Source: an uncultured Candidatus Altimarinota bacterium (GTDB taxonomy: Bacteria > Patescibacteriota > Gracilibacteria > UBA4473). Taken from it: a stretch of 9,067 bases of DNA. The notes under the pieces were generated by a model. It ran no database searches and was not told where the DNA came from. It saw only the letters and a list, made by a program, of their open reading frames with translations. Below are positions 1 to 5,860 of this stretch, piece by piece (position 1 is the stretch's first letter; the number at the start of each line of letters is the position of its first letter). The translations under genes and the position numbers were made by a program. The stretch lies in the NCBI GenBank assembly GCA_938021445.1, contig CALIGR010000182.1:1-9067 (forward strand), written 5' to 3'.

Positions 1-624
1 ATGCCGGCCTGTCTGATGGGGGCTTTTTCTTACGCTGGACAGATTTGCATTCACGCTCAGCGATTTTACGTACATGAATCTCACTTCGACAATTTTATTG
101 CCAAACTCAAATCGGGCGCTGAGGGACTCAAGGAAGGTGCGCCAGATAAAGCTGAAACAGAATTTAGTGCCATGATCGATAAAAAAAACGCAATACGTGT
201 TGAAGAATGGGTCAACGAAGCCACTTCTATCGGGGCTACACTTATAACCGGTGGAAAAAGAGAAGGGGCTCTCTATCACCCGACGATCCTCACCGACGTG
301 CCGCTTGAAGCTAAAGTCGTAGCGGAAGAAGTGTTTGGGCCAGTCATCGTTGTGGAGAAATTTAAACACTTCAATGAAGCTATTGATATGGTCAATCATG
401 GAAAATTTGGTCTTCAAGCTGGTGTTTACACTGAAAAAATCACAGAAATAAACCAAGCCTTTGACCAGCTTGAAGTCGGTGGTGTCATTCACAATAACGT
501 CCCAACCTTTCGAGTTGATCATATGCCTTACGGAGGCGTAAAGCAGTCCGGTCTTGGACGAGAAGGTGTCAAATACGCCATGATGGACATGCTCGAGCCT
601 CGCATTTTGGTCATGGATCAATAA
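1..624 (+). CDS. Aldehyde dehydrogenase, C-terminal part (5' end outside window)
   Basis: NAD(P)-dependent aldehyde dehydrogenase superfamily; oxidises an aldehyde to a carboxylate in the cytosol. The visible 207 residues begin just before the catalytic loop: GQIC with the nucleophile Cys16, then HAQR. Next come GAPDKAETEF (the family's spacer before the helical region), the EEVFGP cofactor-side motif at 109-114, GLQAGVYT near 137-144, PTFRVDHMPYGG near 168-179, and SGLGREG at 183-189. A full-length member has about 450-490 residues with the nucleophile near residue 285-300, so roughly 270 N-terminal residues, including the Rossmann region and general-base Glu, lie upstream. The Met at base 1 is internal and not a start. 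The PTFRVDHMPYGG/GREG signature resembles the lactaldehyde or non-phosphorylating glyceraldehyde-type ALDHs, but the substrate cannot be read from this part. The next gene starts 11 bp downstream on the same strand, so the two are probably co-transcribed. Confidence 0.93.
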   Translation: MPACLMGAFSYAGQICIHAQRFYVHESHFDNFIAKLKSGAEGLKEGAPDKAETEFSAMIDKKNAIRVEEWVNEATSIGATLITGGKREGALYHPTILTDVPLEAKVVAEEVFGPVIVVEKFKHFNEAIDMVNHGKFGLQAGVYTEKITEINQAFDQLEVGGVIHNNVPTFRVDHMPYGGVKQSGLGREGVKYAMMDMLEPRILVMDQ

Positions 625-635
625 GCTCAGTCCTG

Positions 636-1136
636 ATGCAAGTCTCTTTTTCTGGTCAACAAGCGGGTGAAAATCTACTTTTGGTGATTTATAAATCTCA
701 TCTTTTTTGGATTAAAAAATCTCTCAGCTTCTGGCTGACGCTCAATGTTTTTGGCTGTATTGGTTTTTTCTTTCTCAGCTTCATTTTAGAATCACTTAAT
801 TTGGTCATTCTTTTATTTATGATTTTTCAGCTCTTCCTACTTTTCTATTGCTCGTTTCGATTTAGCCAAAAACGAAAAAAAAACAGTCTCATCGTTACCA
901 ATCAAAGACTGATCAAGACCAGTAAAAGCCATGAGGCCTCTCTTCAACTCGAGGAAATCGTAGACGTGGTCATAAACGACAAGAAGTCTTGGCTTGGGGC
1001 TACCTTAACTTTTAACGGTGGCTCAAAAGTCGATATGTCTCAGGTAAAAAACGCCAAAGAAATTGCGAACTATATACAAAAAGTCGCCCGAATGCGGGCG
1101 ACTGGTGAAAATAAACTGATTCCGAAGTTCAATTAA
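636..1136 (+). CDS. Two-TM membrane protein with bacterial PH-like (bPH2-type) domain
   Basis: 166 residues. The N-terminus has the F-x-GQ...E...V start seen in many small bPH proteins (SFSGQQAGENLLLVIYKSH). Two adjacent hydrophobic segments follow, about 30-50 and 54-75, then a basic stretch (SQKRKK, 77-82). A soluble domain begins with LIVTNQRLI at 85-93, the typical 'TN-x-R-hydrophobic' strand of bPH2/YdbT-like domains, and ends near 150. A membrane-anchored, cytosol-facing domain is likely; the function is unknown. It starts 11 bp after the ALDH stop with no Shine-Dalgarno motif. Its last seven stem-encoding residues (V150-T156) lie in a perfect 9-bp inverted repeat that serves as the terminator of the opposing tsf. 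Its TAA and the TAA of tsf share the 4-bp palindrome TTAA. Confidence 0.72.
   Translation: MQVSFSGQQAGENLLLVIYKSHLFWIKKSLSFWLTLNVFGCIGFFFLSFILESLNLVILLFMIFQLFLLFYCSFRFSQKRKKNSLIVTNQRLIKTSKSHEASLQLEEIVDVVINDKKSWLGATLTFNGGSKVDMSQVKNAKEIANYIQKVARMRATGENKLIPKFN
1076..1103 (-). terminator. Intrinsic terminator of tsf, inside the convergent gene
   Basis: Read on the minus strand, a perfect 9-bp stem AGTCGCCCG / CGGGCGACT with a 4-nt loop (CATT) is followed at once by TTTTTG. It lies about 30 nt downstream of the tsf stop, so it is well placed to end the tsf transcript. On the plus strand no U-tract follows the hairpin, so it is directional. The stem is wholly within the coding sequence of the opposing bPH-like gene. 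Confidence 0.85.
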
Positions 1137-1894
1137 ACCGCTTGTCGGATAAATCCGATAAGTTTCGCGTCTCCTAGGTATTCAGCCACAGTCATACTTG
1201 GGTCTTTTACAAAAGCCTGAGAAGTAAGCGCTCTTTCTGCACAGAATTTTTTGATCTTCCCAACGATAATATTATCGATGATATTTTCTGGTTTCCCTTC
1301 TGCGATCATTTGGTCACGAGCGATTCCTTTTTCTTTTTCAATTAGGTCTGCTGGTACGTCTTCTGGATTGGCTACGATTGGATTCATCGCTGCCGCATGC
1401 ATCGCTAGATCTTTCGCTTGTTCTTCCGTTCCTCCTTCAAGGGCAACAGTGACGCCAATTTTACCATTTGAGTGAACGTATCCACCAACCGTTGTTCCGC
1501 CTTCGATCATCTCGATAGCATCCAGAACTAAATTTTCTCCGATCTCCTGCATTTTATCCGTCTTCACCGACTCAAAGTAAGCCGTTCCAGCGTCTAGTCC
1601 CCCTTCGCTCGCTTTATCCGCGATCGTTTGGACCAACTCGATGAAGCTTTCGTTTTTCCCAACGAAATCGGTCTCACAGAGTAGTTTGACGATTACTCGA
1701 CCGCTTACAGCCGTTCGTCCTTCTGAAGTTGATCGATCCGCTTTGTCCGCCGCTTTCGATTCTCCCCGTTTTCGGAGGATCTCAATCGCCGCTTCGATAT
1801 CTCCATCCGCTTCTGTCAGTGCCTTTTTACAGGCCATCATAGCGACACCAGTTCGGTCTCGCAGTTCTTTTACTTGTTGTGCACTAATTGCCAT
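1133..1894 (-). CDS. tsf: Translation elongation factor Ts
   Basis: EF-Ts, the nucleotide exchange factor that releases GDP from EF-Tu. The 253 residues start with the N-terminal UBA-like domain (about 5-45), with the family signature VKELRDRTGVAMMACKKAL and GDIEAAIEILRKRG. The EF-Tu contact motif ETDFVGKNESF is at 74-84, followed by the core domain with GGYVHSNGKIGVTVAL (137-152) and AMHAAAMNP (164-172). Length is between the short Thermus-type and the about 283-residue E. coli form. Normally tsf lies directly after rpsB; here rpsB is about 1.8 kb away with two genes between, one antisense. It has its own candidate promoter and terminator. No Shine-Dalgarno is evident before the ATG (upstream CCCACAAGAAAA). 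Confidence 0.96.
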   Translation of the reverse strand: MAISAQQVKELRDRTGVAMMACKKALTEADGDIEAAIEILRKRGESKAADKADRSTSEGRTAVSGRVIVKLLCETDFVGKNESFIELVQTIADKASEGGLDAGTAYFESVKTDKMQEIGENLVLDAIEMIEGGTTVGGYVHSNGKIGVTVALEGGTEEQAKDLAMHAAAMNPIVANPEDVPADLIEKEKGIARDQMIAEGKPENIIDNIIVGKIKKFCAERALTSQAFVKDPSMTVAEYLGDAKLIGFIRQAV

Positions 1895-1906
1895 TTTTCT
1901 TGTGGG

Positions 1907-1936
1907 TTAGTAGAAAATCGTGCCGATTGTATTCAA
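1907..1936 (-). promoter_or_regulatory. Candidate tsf promoter
   Basis: On the minus strand, TTGAAT (1936-1931) and TACTAA (1912-1907) are separated by 18 nt. Transcription would start about 5-7 nt before the tsf ATG, giving a very short leader. This would make tsf independent of rpsB. The -10 is only 4/6 to consensus, so this is tentative. Confidence 0.4.
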
Positions 1937-1985
1937 GACCGTTCTAGGAGTAAAGATTTAGCATGTACAAAGTATAGAAGTGGTA

Positions 1986-2013
1986 TTGACTTTTTTGTTA
2001 CAAATTTTATAAA
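1986..2013 (+). promoter_or_regulatory. Promoter of the 363-aa gene, probably leaderless
   Basis: TTGACT (1986-1991), a 16-nt spacer and TATAAA (2008-2013) form a near-consensus sigma-70 promoter. The ATG at 2021 begins 7 nt after the -10, at the expected transcription start, so the mRNA would have no leader. No Shine-Dalgarno motif is present between promoter and start. Confidence 0.7.
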
Positions 2014-2020
2014 AATATAA

Positions 2021-3112
2021 ATGCGAGAACACGAAGCCTTTCTCAACACACTTCCCTCTTTTGAACGACTACCCGTAGAAATTGGTATTAGTCGAGCGTT
2101 AGAGCTCGTTCAGCTTGGGGAGGCTGATTTTCATCAAGAAATTGGGCAAATTGCTCATAATTTTGGTCCTGATAGAACAGCAGAGATTAAACAACTAGGT
2201 GATTTTTTAGTGGCCTTAAGAGCTAAATTTGCTTCTGGTGAATTACCAGTCGATAAAACTCAAGCTGTACTGGCTCATGTTTCTCGAATTGAAGATTATC
2301 TAAGAGAAAAATTGAGTGTTTGTCGTTTTGCTCCAAAGGTTGCCATTCATGGCATAGATCTGAGCAGTTGTTTAGATCGTGATAGGTTTATTGATTCTAT
2401 TGTTCATCATATTCCAGCTTTTGAGTCAGATGAAAAATGGTTAAAATCTATGATTATTCGAGTCAATCCCAGTCTTTTTTCTAATAAAGAAACTGCAGAT
2501 GCTCATAATACAAATGAAGTGAAAGCAATGAAAATGGCTCGTTGGACTAAAGCTGCATTTGCTCGCTACTCAAACCCTGACTTAAATGTAGGTCGATATC
2601 TCGCAGATCTTGAGACTTCTATGGCCAATATTCCTGAGCCTAGTCGGTCTGAACTTTACATTTTTTTAGGAGCAAGGCTAGAAGCGAACAATCCTGATTC
2701 AAAAGATGAGTTTTTTCAAGAACGAGACAATCCAGAGAAAGTTCGAGACCTACAGATAATATTTATGGGACCTATGTATGAACAGGAAGATGCGCGCTAC
2801 GCTCCTGAACCAATATTTTTTATCAACTTTTATGCAGATATAAACGTAGGATTAAGCCAATCCATGGATCCAGACGCCATAATGGAATCCATAGGCAGTC
2901 AACAAATAAAACGTGATCTAGTTAGAAATCATGTTAGCTTCGATGATAATATGAACGGCAATCAATTAGTAGCCCTAGCACAAAGAAACGGAATGGTTCT
3001 TCCTTATTATTTTAGTCCTGACGTTGTTTACCGAAACCCATACCGCTTTTTATCTGATACGCAGATTGAAGCTCATCTGAAAACGCTTCAAACTACCACA
3101 CCAAATACTTAG
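2021..3112 (+). CDS. Hypothetical protein, 363 aa, soluble, no recognised family
   Basis: I do not recognise this protein. No signal peptide or membrane segment is visible. Residues about 20-100 look mostly helical (regular Leu/Ile/Ala spacing, e.g. IKQLGDFLVALRAKF), and 165-205 has another helical, partly basic stretch. The C-terminal half (about 210-345) is mixed, with aromatic-rich strands such as PEPIFFINFYADINVG (262-277) and VLPYYFSPDVVYRNPYRF (326-343). No catalytic motif stands out. The start is set by the near-consensus promoter ending 7 nt upstream. The gene looks more AT-rich than tsf and rpsB, and it sits antisense between them, so it may be an insertion into an ancestral rpsB-tsf arrangement (inference). 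Its 3' end overlaps the convergent DUF4870-like gene by 20 bp. Confidence 0.85.
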   Translation: MREHEAFLNTLPSFERLPVEIGISRALELVQLGEADFHQEIGQIAHNFGPDRTAEIKQLGDFLVALRAKFASGELPVDKTQAVLAHVSRIEDYLREKLSVCRFAPKVAIHGIDLSSCLDRDRFIDSIVHHIPAFESDEKWLKSMIIRVNPSLFSNKETADAHNTNEVKAMKMARWTKAAFARYSNPDLNVGRYLADLETSMANIPEPSRSELYIFLGARLEANNPDSKDEFFQERDNPEKVRDLQIIFMGPMYEQEDARYAPEPIFFINFYADINVGLSQSMDPDAIMESIGSQQIKRDLVRNHVSFDDNMNGNQLVALAQRNGMVLPYYFSPDVVYRNPYRFLSDTQIEAHLKTLQTTTPNT

Positions 3113-3557
3113 CTAATTGCCCAATAACCGGGATTTTTGGAAGGCCTGATTTCTTGAAGGCGAGGTAGACTCCATAAAACGAGATAAAAGTAATCACGGT
3201 CTGTGAGAAGAACGTGATCCCGTAGATGGGAATGCCACGGAAGCCCATAGCCAGGGCCGGAATATAGAGTAGAAAGTAAAGAATCGCGGCGCCCATTGGG
3301 ACCACAAAACTCATAATTGCTAAAACCAGGCCTTGCCGACCATGATGCTGACAAAACTCAGAATCTGGTTTCGCTAGAAGCGGTAAAATACAGAGGAAAC
3401 TGATATACCCGATGGCGGATAAAACCCGCTCTCCGTAGTCAATCTCATGCTCTTCCGGCTCATGGATATTGTTTTCTTCGGCTATAGCTTCGTTAGCTGC
3501 CTTTATTTCTTTAGCCTTTGCTTTTAGGTCGTCAGCCTTTTTTAGAGAATCACTCAT
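3093..3557 (-). CDS. DUF4870/Tic20-like small membrane protein
   Basis: 154 residues. A charged, Lys/Glu/Ala-rich, probably coiled-coil N-terminus (1-40) precedes the domain. The signature ERVLSAIGYISFLCILPLL...DSEFCQHHGRQG (43-76) matches the DUF4870 pattern, in which a first TM is followed by a 'H-x-RQ' turn (HHGRQG, 71-76). Hydrophobic segments are at about 46-62, 76-104 and 112-134. The family has no settled function. The ATG at 3557 lies 6 nt after a perfect TATAAT, so the message is probably leaderless. The rpsB terminator lies upstream, so this is a separate transcription unit. The stop lies within the 3' end of the convergent 363-aa gene. Confidence 0.75.
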   Translation of the reverse strand: MSDSLKKADDLKAKAKEIKAANEAIAEENNIHEPEEHEIDYGERVLSAIGYISFLCILPLLAKPDSEFCQHHGRQGLVLAIMSFVVPMGAAILYFLLYIPALAMGFRGIPIYGITFFSQTVITFISFYGVYLAFKKSGLPKIPVIGQLAKYLVW

Positions 3558-3563
3558 CTAGTC

Positions 3564-3592
3564 ATTATACAGGAAAAAGTGCCATAAATCCA
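3564..3592 (-). promoter_or_regulatory. Promoter of the DUF4870-like gene, probably leaderless
   Basis: Minus strand: a perfect TATAAT (3569-3564) ends 6 nt before the ATG at 3557. The -35 region (TGGATT at 3592-3587, 17-nt spacer) is poor and overlaps one arm of the long inverted repeat at 3588-3603. Confidence 0.6.
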
Positions 3593-3695
3593 GAACCAAG
3601 ATTAAAATGATTAGCAAGATTCTCAGAATTAAAAAAACAGGGCTCAATTTGAATCCTGTTAATTAAATAAATTTTATTAAATCCTGGTTCTGGAT
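3588..3695. repeat. Long-range inverted repeat (16-bp arms, about 108 bp overall)
   Basis: The left arm ATCCAGAACCAAGATT (3588-3603) is the reverse complement of the right arm AATCCTGGTTCTGGAT (3680-3695) at 15 of 16 positions. The 76 bp between the arms contain the rpsB terminator. No clear target-site duplication flanks the arms. It could be a small MITE-like element, or an RNA structure enclosing the terminator. Confidence 0.65.
3631..3660 (-). terminator. Intrinsic terminator of rpsB
   Basis: Minus strand: AACAGG and CCTGTT form a 6-bp stem. It can be extended, after one A-C mismatch, by UUCA/UGAG with a 3-nt loop. The 3' arm runs directly into TTTTT. It lies about 50 nt after the rpsB stop. 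Confidence 0.75.
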
Positions 3696-3711
3696 CTAAA
3701 AATCCTAAACC

Positions 3712-4377
3712 CTAAGCCAGAGCCGCGAGTATTTTATCAATGATAAATTGAAGTGATTTTATCGAATCATCATTCGCTGGAATTGGGTAATCGACTCTGT
3801 CTGGATCCGCGTTGGCGTCCAAGATAGCTACCGTAGCGATACCAGCGTTGTGAGCTTCCTCGATGGCAATACGATCTGTTTTAGCATCTAAGACAACGAC
3901 CACATCTGGCTTTGATCTCATTTGTCCTATCCCACCGTATGAAGCTTCAAGTTTTTCTAAATCTTTTTTAAACTTAGAGACTTCTTTTTTCGTGTATTTA
4001 TTGATCTCTCCTGTCTCAAATTGTGATTTAAGCGTTAGGTAATGATCTACTCGTTTTCGAATCTCTTTAAAATTAGTCAAAAGTCCTGGAGTCCATTTCT
4101 TATCAACATACATCAGATCTTTTGGAGCGATGGTTTTCTCGATCAGAAAGGCTTGTTGTGGTTTTGTACCAACAAATAGTACTTTTTTATTTTGTAGCTT
4201 GATCGCTTTGAGAAACTGCTCGGCTTTTTCAAGTCGTTCAGCCGTTTGTTCTAGATCAAAAACCCACACACCATTTATTTTAGCGTGAAGGAAGTTTTTC
4301 ATTTTTGGATTCCATCGATCAGCTCGATGTCCCACATGAGCTAGATGCTCGAAGAGTTGGTTTACTAGAGTGGCCAT
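3712..4377 (-). CDS. rpsB: 30S ribosomal protein S2
   Basis: Small-subunit protein S2, bound at the head-body junction of the 30S. The 221 residues include the family's opening HVGHRADRWNPKMKNFLHAKINGVWVFDL (14-42). KVLFVGTK is at 65-72, and the W-x-x-G-x-LTN element appears as WTPGLLTNF (95-103), with Pro where WLGG is usual. After the coiled-coil protrusion (about 105-145) come SKPDVVVVLD (155-164), EAHNAGIATVAILDANADPD (174-193) and YPIPANDDSIKS (197-208). It is slightly shorter than the 241-residue E. coli protein, with a short C-terminal tail. No Shine-Dalgarno precedes the ATG. It is not followed by tsf: an intrinsic terminator lies about 50 nt downstream. Confidence 0.96.
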   Translation of the reverse strand: MATLVNQLFEHLAHVGHRADRWNPKMKNFLHAKINGVWVFDLEQTAERLEKAEQFLKAIKLQNKKVLFVGTKPQQAFLIEKTIAPKDLMYVDKKWTPGLLTNFKEIRKRVDHYLTLKSQFETGEINKYTKKEVSKFKKDLEKLEASYGGIGQMRSKPDVVVVLDAKTDRIAIEEAHNAGIATVAILDANADPDRVDYPIPANDDSIKSLQFIIDKILAALA

Positions 4378-4418
4378 ATTTTTGGGATTAAAAGTTAAAT
4401 TTTTGGCGAACCGATAAA

Positions 4419-4451
4419 CTTCTTAAATCAGAAGCGATCGGAAATTCTGAT
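4419..4451 (-). promoter_or_regulatory. Overlapping, mutually exclusive hairpins in the FTR1-rpsB gap
   Basis: Inverted repeat 1 has 7-bp arms ATCAGAA (4427-4433) and TTCTGAT (4445-4451). Inverted repeat 2 has 5-bp arms CTTCT (4419-4423) and AGAAG (4430-4434). They share the 4430-4433 segment and cannot form together. This may be a weak FTR1 terminator (only TTT follows on the minus strand) or a structured rpsB leader; neither can be decided from the sequence. Confidence 0.4.
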
Positions 4452-4483
4452 AGTTTTTACTTAATTTTGAGGCTAAATCAAGA

Positions 4484-5275
4484 TTATTTTTGCTTCTGCA
4501 ACCGAAGCATCGTCCCCAGATACAATACATATCCAATAACGGCTATAAGCGATGGATTCGCATCGTAGCCGAATCCAGCTTTGAGGAGGGCCCCAAGGCC
4601 CGTTGTTTCTGGTAATACGACTGAGAGATCAAACAGAGGTTTGATAAAGGTGGGAAGCCAACCGGCCCCCTGAAGCTCTACAATCCCATGAGCCACTAAT
4701 CCGGCAGCAATAAATATAAGTAGATATTTAGTGAAAGTAAAAAAAGACTTGAGAGAGATTTTTTTGGTAGATTTAAAGATGAGTAAAGCTAAACCGATAG
4801 CGGTCAAAACGCCTCCTACGGCGCTCCAGTAAGAAATCGCACCATCGGCCTGTACGGATAAAGCCTGGAAGAAAATTACGGTCTCAACTCCCTCACGGAC
4901 GACACTCATCATGGATAAAAACGCGATACTCCAAAGCGCGCCTCGACTTAAGTGCTGCGCTACTTTCTCTTTAAGATTTTTCTCTATGGTTTTCCCTTGT
5001 TTACTGATCCAGAAGATCAAGTGAGTAATAAGCCCGGCCGCACCAAGCATCAAGAGGCCTTCATATATTTTTTCAACTTTCCCTTCAAAACCTCCCGCTA
5101 AAAATTGAAATCCGTAAGCGAAAATCAAACTCAGTAAAATCCCAGCTATAACGCCGCCCCAAACAAATACATTTTGCTTTTGTGCGCCTAGAGCTCGCAT
5201 GGTAGCGAGTAGAATCCCGACTATTAATGCCGCCTCTAATCCTTCCCGAAATGTAATCAAATAAGCTGCAGTCAT
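4484..5275 (-). CDS. FTR1/EfeU-type iron permease
   Basis: Polytopic inner-membrane iron transporter of the FTR1/OFeT family. The 263 residues carry the two diagnostic REXXE iron-binding motifs, REGLE at 10-14 in the first TM segment and REGVE at 127-131 in the fourth, plus the YEGLL element at 71-75. About seven hydrophobic segments fit the known topology, and the length is close to E. coli EfeU (276). Yeast Fet3 or bacterial EfeO/EfeB partners normally accompany this permease; none is visible in the window, so it may act alone or with distant partners. It is divergent from a DtxR-type regulator with an iron-box-like palindrome in the shared promoter region, so iron-dependent repression is likely. 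No Shine-Dalgarno precedes the ATG. Confidence 0.93.
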   Translation of the reverse strand: MTAAYLITFREGLEAALIVGILLATMRALGAQKQNVFVWGGVIAGILLSLIFAYGFQFLAGGFEGKVEKIYEGLLMLGAAGLITHLIFWISKQGKTIEKNLKEKVAQHLSRGALWSIAFLSMMSVVREGVETVIFFQALSVQADGAISYWSAVGGVLTAIGLALLIFKSTKKISLKSFFTFTKYLLIFIAAGLVAHGIVELQGAGWLPTFIKPLFDLSVVLPETTGLGALLKAGFGYDANPSLIAVIGYVLYLGTMLRLQKQK

Positions 5276-5303
5276 GAAAGTGTTAAAATTTAAAGGCCAG
5301 AGT

Positions 5304-5332
5304 ATGCTAATTTTTAGGTATGCCTAAGTAAA
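5304..5332 (-). promoter_or_regulatory. Candidate promoter of the iron permease
   Basis: Minus strand: TTTACT (5332-5327), 17-nt spacer, TAGCAT (5309-5304). Each hexamer matches 4 of 6 consensus bases. The DtxR-like palindrome occupies the spacer, which would suit steric repression. A start near 5297 would give a leader of about 22 nt. Confidence 0.4.
5314..5332. promoter_or_regulatory. DtxR/IdeR-type iron box between permease and regulator
   Basis: TTAGGTATGCCTAA (5314-5327) has perfect 5-bp half-sites TTAGG/CCTAA. It matches the first 14 positions of the DtxR/IdeR consensus (TTAGGTTAGCCTAACCTAA) at 12 of 14, and the full 19 bp (5314-5332) at 14 of 19. A partial direct copy, GTATGCTAA, lies beside it at 5302-5310. 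It falls between the divergent starts of the permease and a DtxR-like regulator. Confidence 0.75.
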
Positions 5333-5338
5333 GTGTTT

Positions 5339-5369
5339 TTGAAGTTTTTTTGTTTCGCTCTAGTATAAG
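5339..5369 (+). promoter_or_regulatory. Candidate promoter of the DtxR-type regulator
   Basis: TTGAAG (5339-5344) with TAGTAT (5361-5366, 16-nt spacer) or the overlapping TATAAG (5364-5369). Transcription would begin at or next to the ATG at 5374, which supports that start over the upstream TTG at 5350, which lies between the -35 and -10. No Shine-Dalgarno motif is present. Confidence 0.5.
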
Positions 5370-5373
5370 AGTG

Positions 5374-5841
5374 ATGAAATGCACCGAACCCAATAAAGTC
5401 TGGAAGGCTTTTCACGAGTCCCCTCTTACTCATAGCGAGGCCCACTACTTGATGACGATCTTAGATCTAGAAGAGGAAGGCGAGAAACCTCACGCTGCCG
5501 ATCTTGTCAGAGCGCTGAACATTGCGGCTCCAACCGTTTCACAGGCTATAAAATCACTGATCAAAAAAGGCTGGATCACTCAGAATGAAGACCGAAGCCT
5601 GCACTTACCTGACGATCGAAAAGATCAGATTGTCCAAATTGAAAAAAATAAAGCCCTTCTTATGGACTTCTTTGTTAATTTTTTAGGACTTGAAAAACAA
5701 ACTGCCGACGAAGACTCCTGTAAAATTGAGCACCTAATTAGTCCTGAAACTGGGAAAGCTCTTGAGGCTTGGCTTCACACCGAACATCAAGAACAAGTCA
5801 AAAAATTGACTGAGAAAAAATCAAAACTTCCAGTCGTCTAA
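5374..5841 (+). CDS. Short DtxR/IdeR-family metal-dependent regulator
   Basis: 155 residues from the ATG at 5374. From memory, it aligns without gaps to DtxR (offset 14) from metal ligand 10 to ligand 106. YLMTILDLEEEG (25-36) matches DtxR YLRTIYELEEEG. The winged HTH has PTVSQ (53-57) and EDRSL (72-76). The primary-site ligands Cys116, Glu119 and His120 (SCKIEH) match DtxR Cys102/Glu105/His106; the Cys points to iron sensing rather than the MntR-type Glu. DtxR Met10 is His24 here. Ancillary-site ligands are replaced: His79 by Lys93, Glu83 by Met97, His98 by Asp112. The C-terminal SH3-like domain is absent, so only DNA-binding and dimerisation domains remain. It likely binds the 5314-5332 box to control the divergent permease and perhaps itself. 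An in-frame TTG at 5350 would add eight residues, but the candidate promoter argues against it. Confidence 0.88.
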   Translation: MKCTEPNKVWKAFHESPLTHSEAHYLMTILDLEEEGEKPHAADLVRALNIAAPTVSQAIKSLIKKGWITQNEDRSLHLPDDRKDQIVQIEKNKALLMDFFVNFLGLEKQTADEDSCKIEHLISPETGKALEAWLHTEHQEQVKKLTEKKSKLPVV

Positions 5842-5860
5842 AATTTTTCTAAACTAGCTA

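Noticed and set aside
1251..1910. Two plus-strand open frames opposite tsf
   Set aside because: They are antisense shadows of the clear EF-Ts gene, with Ser/Arg/Ala-rich translations and no family signal.
1946..1977. AGGAG followed by ATG on the plus strand as a small gene upstream of 2021
   Set aside because: The frame ends after four codons (ATG TAC AAA GTA TAG), and the SD-like word appears to be chance.
3109..3354. 81-codon minus-strand frame within the DUF4870-like gene
   Set aside because: It is an alternative frame of a gene with clear family motifs and its own promoter.
5350..5373. TTG at 5350 as the start of the DtxR-type regulator
   Set aside because: It lies between the -35 and -10 of the candidate promoter, and the ATG at 5374 fits a leaderless start as at neighbouring genes.
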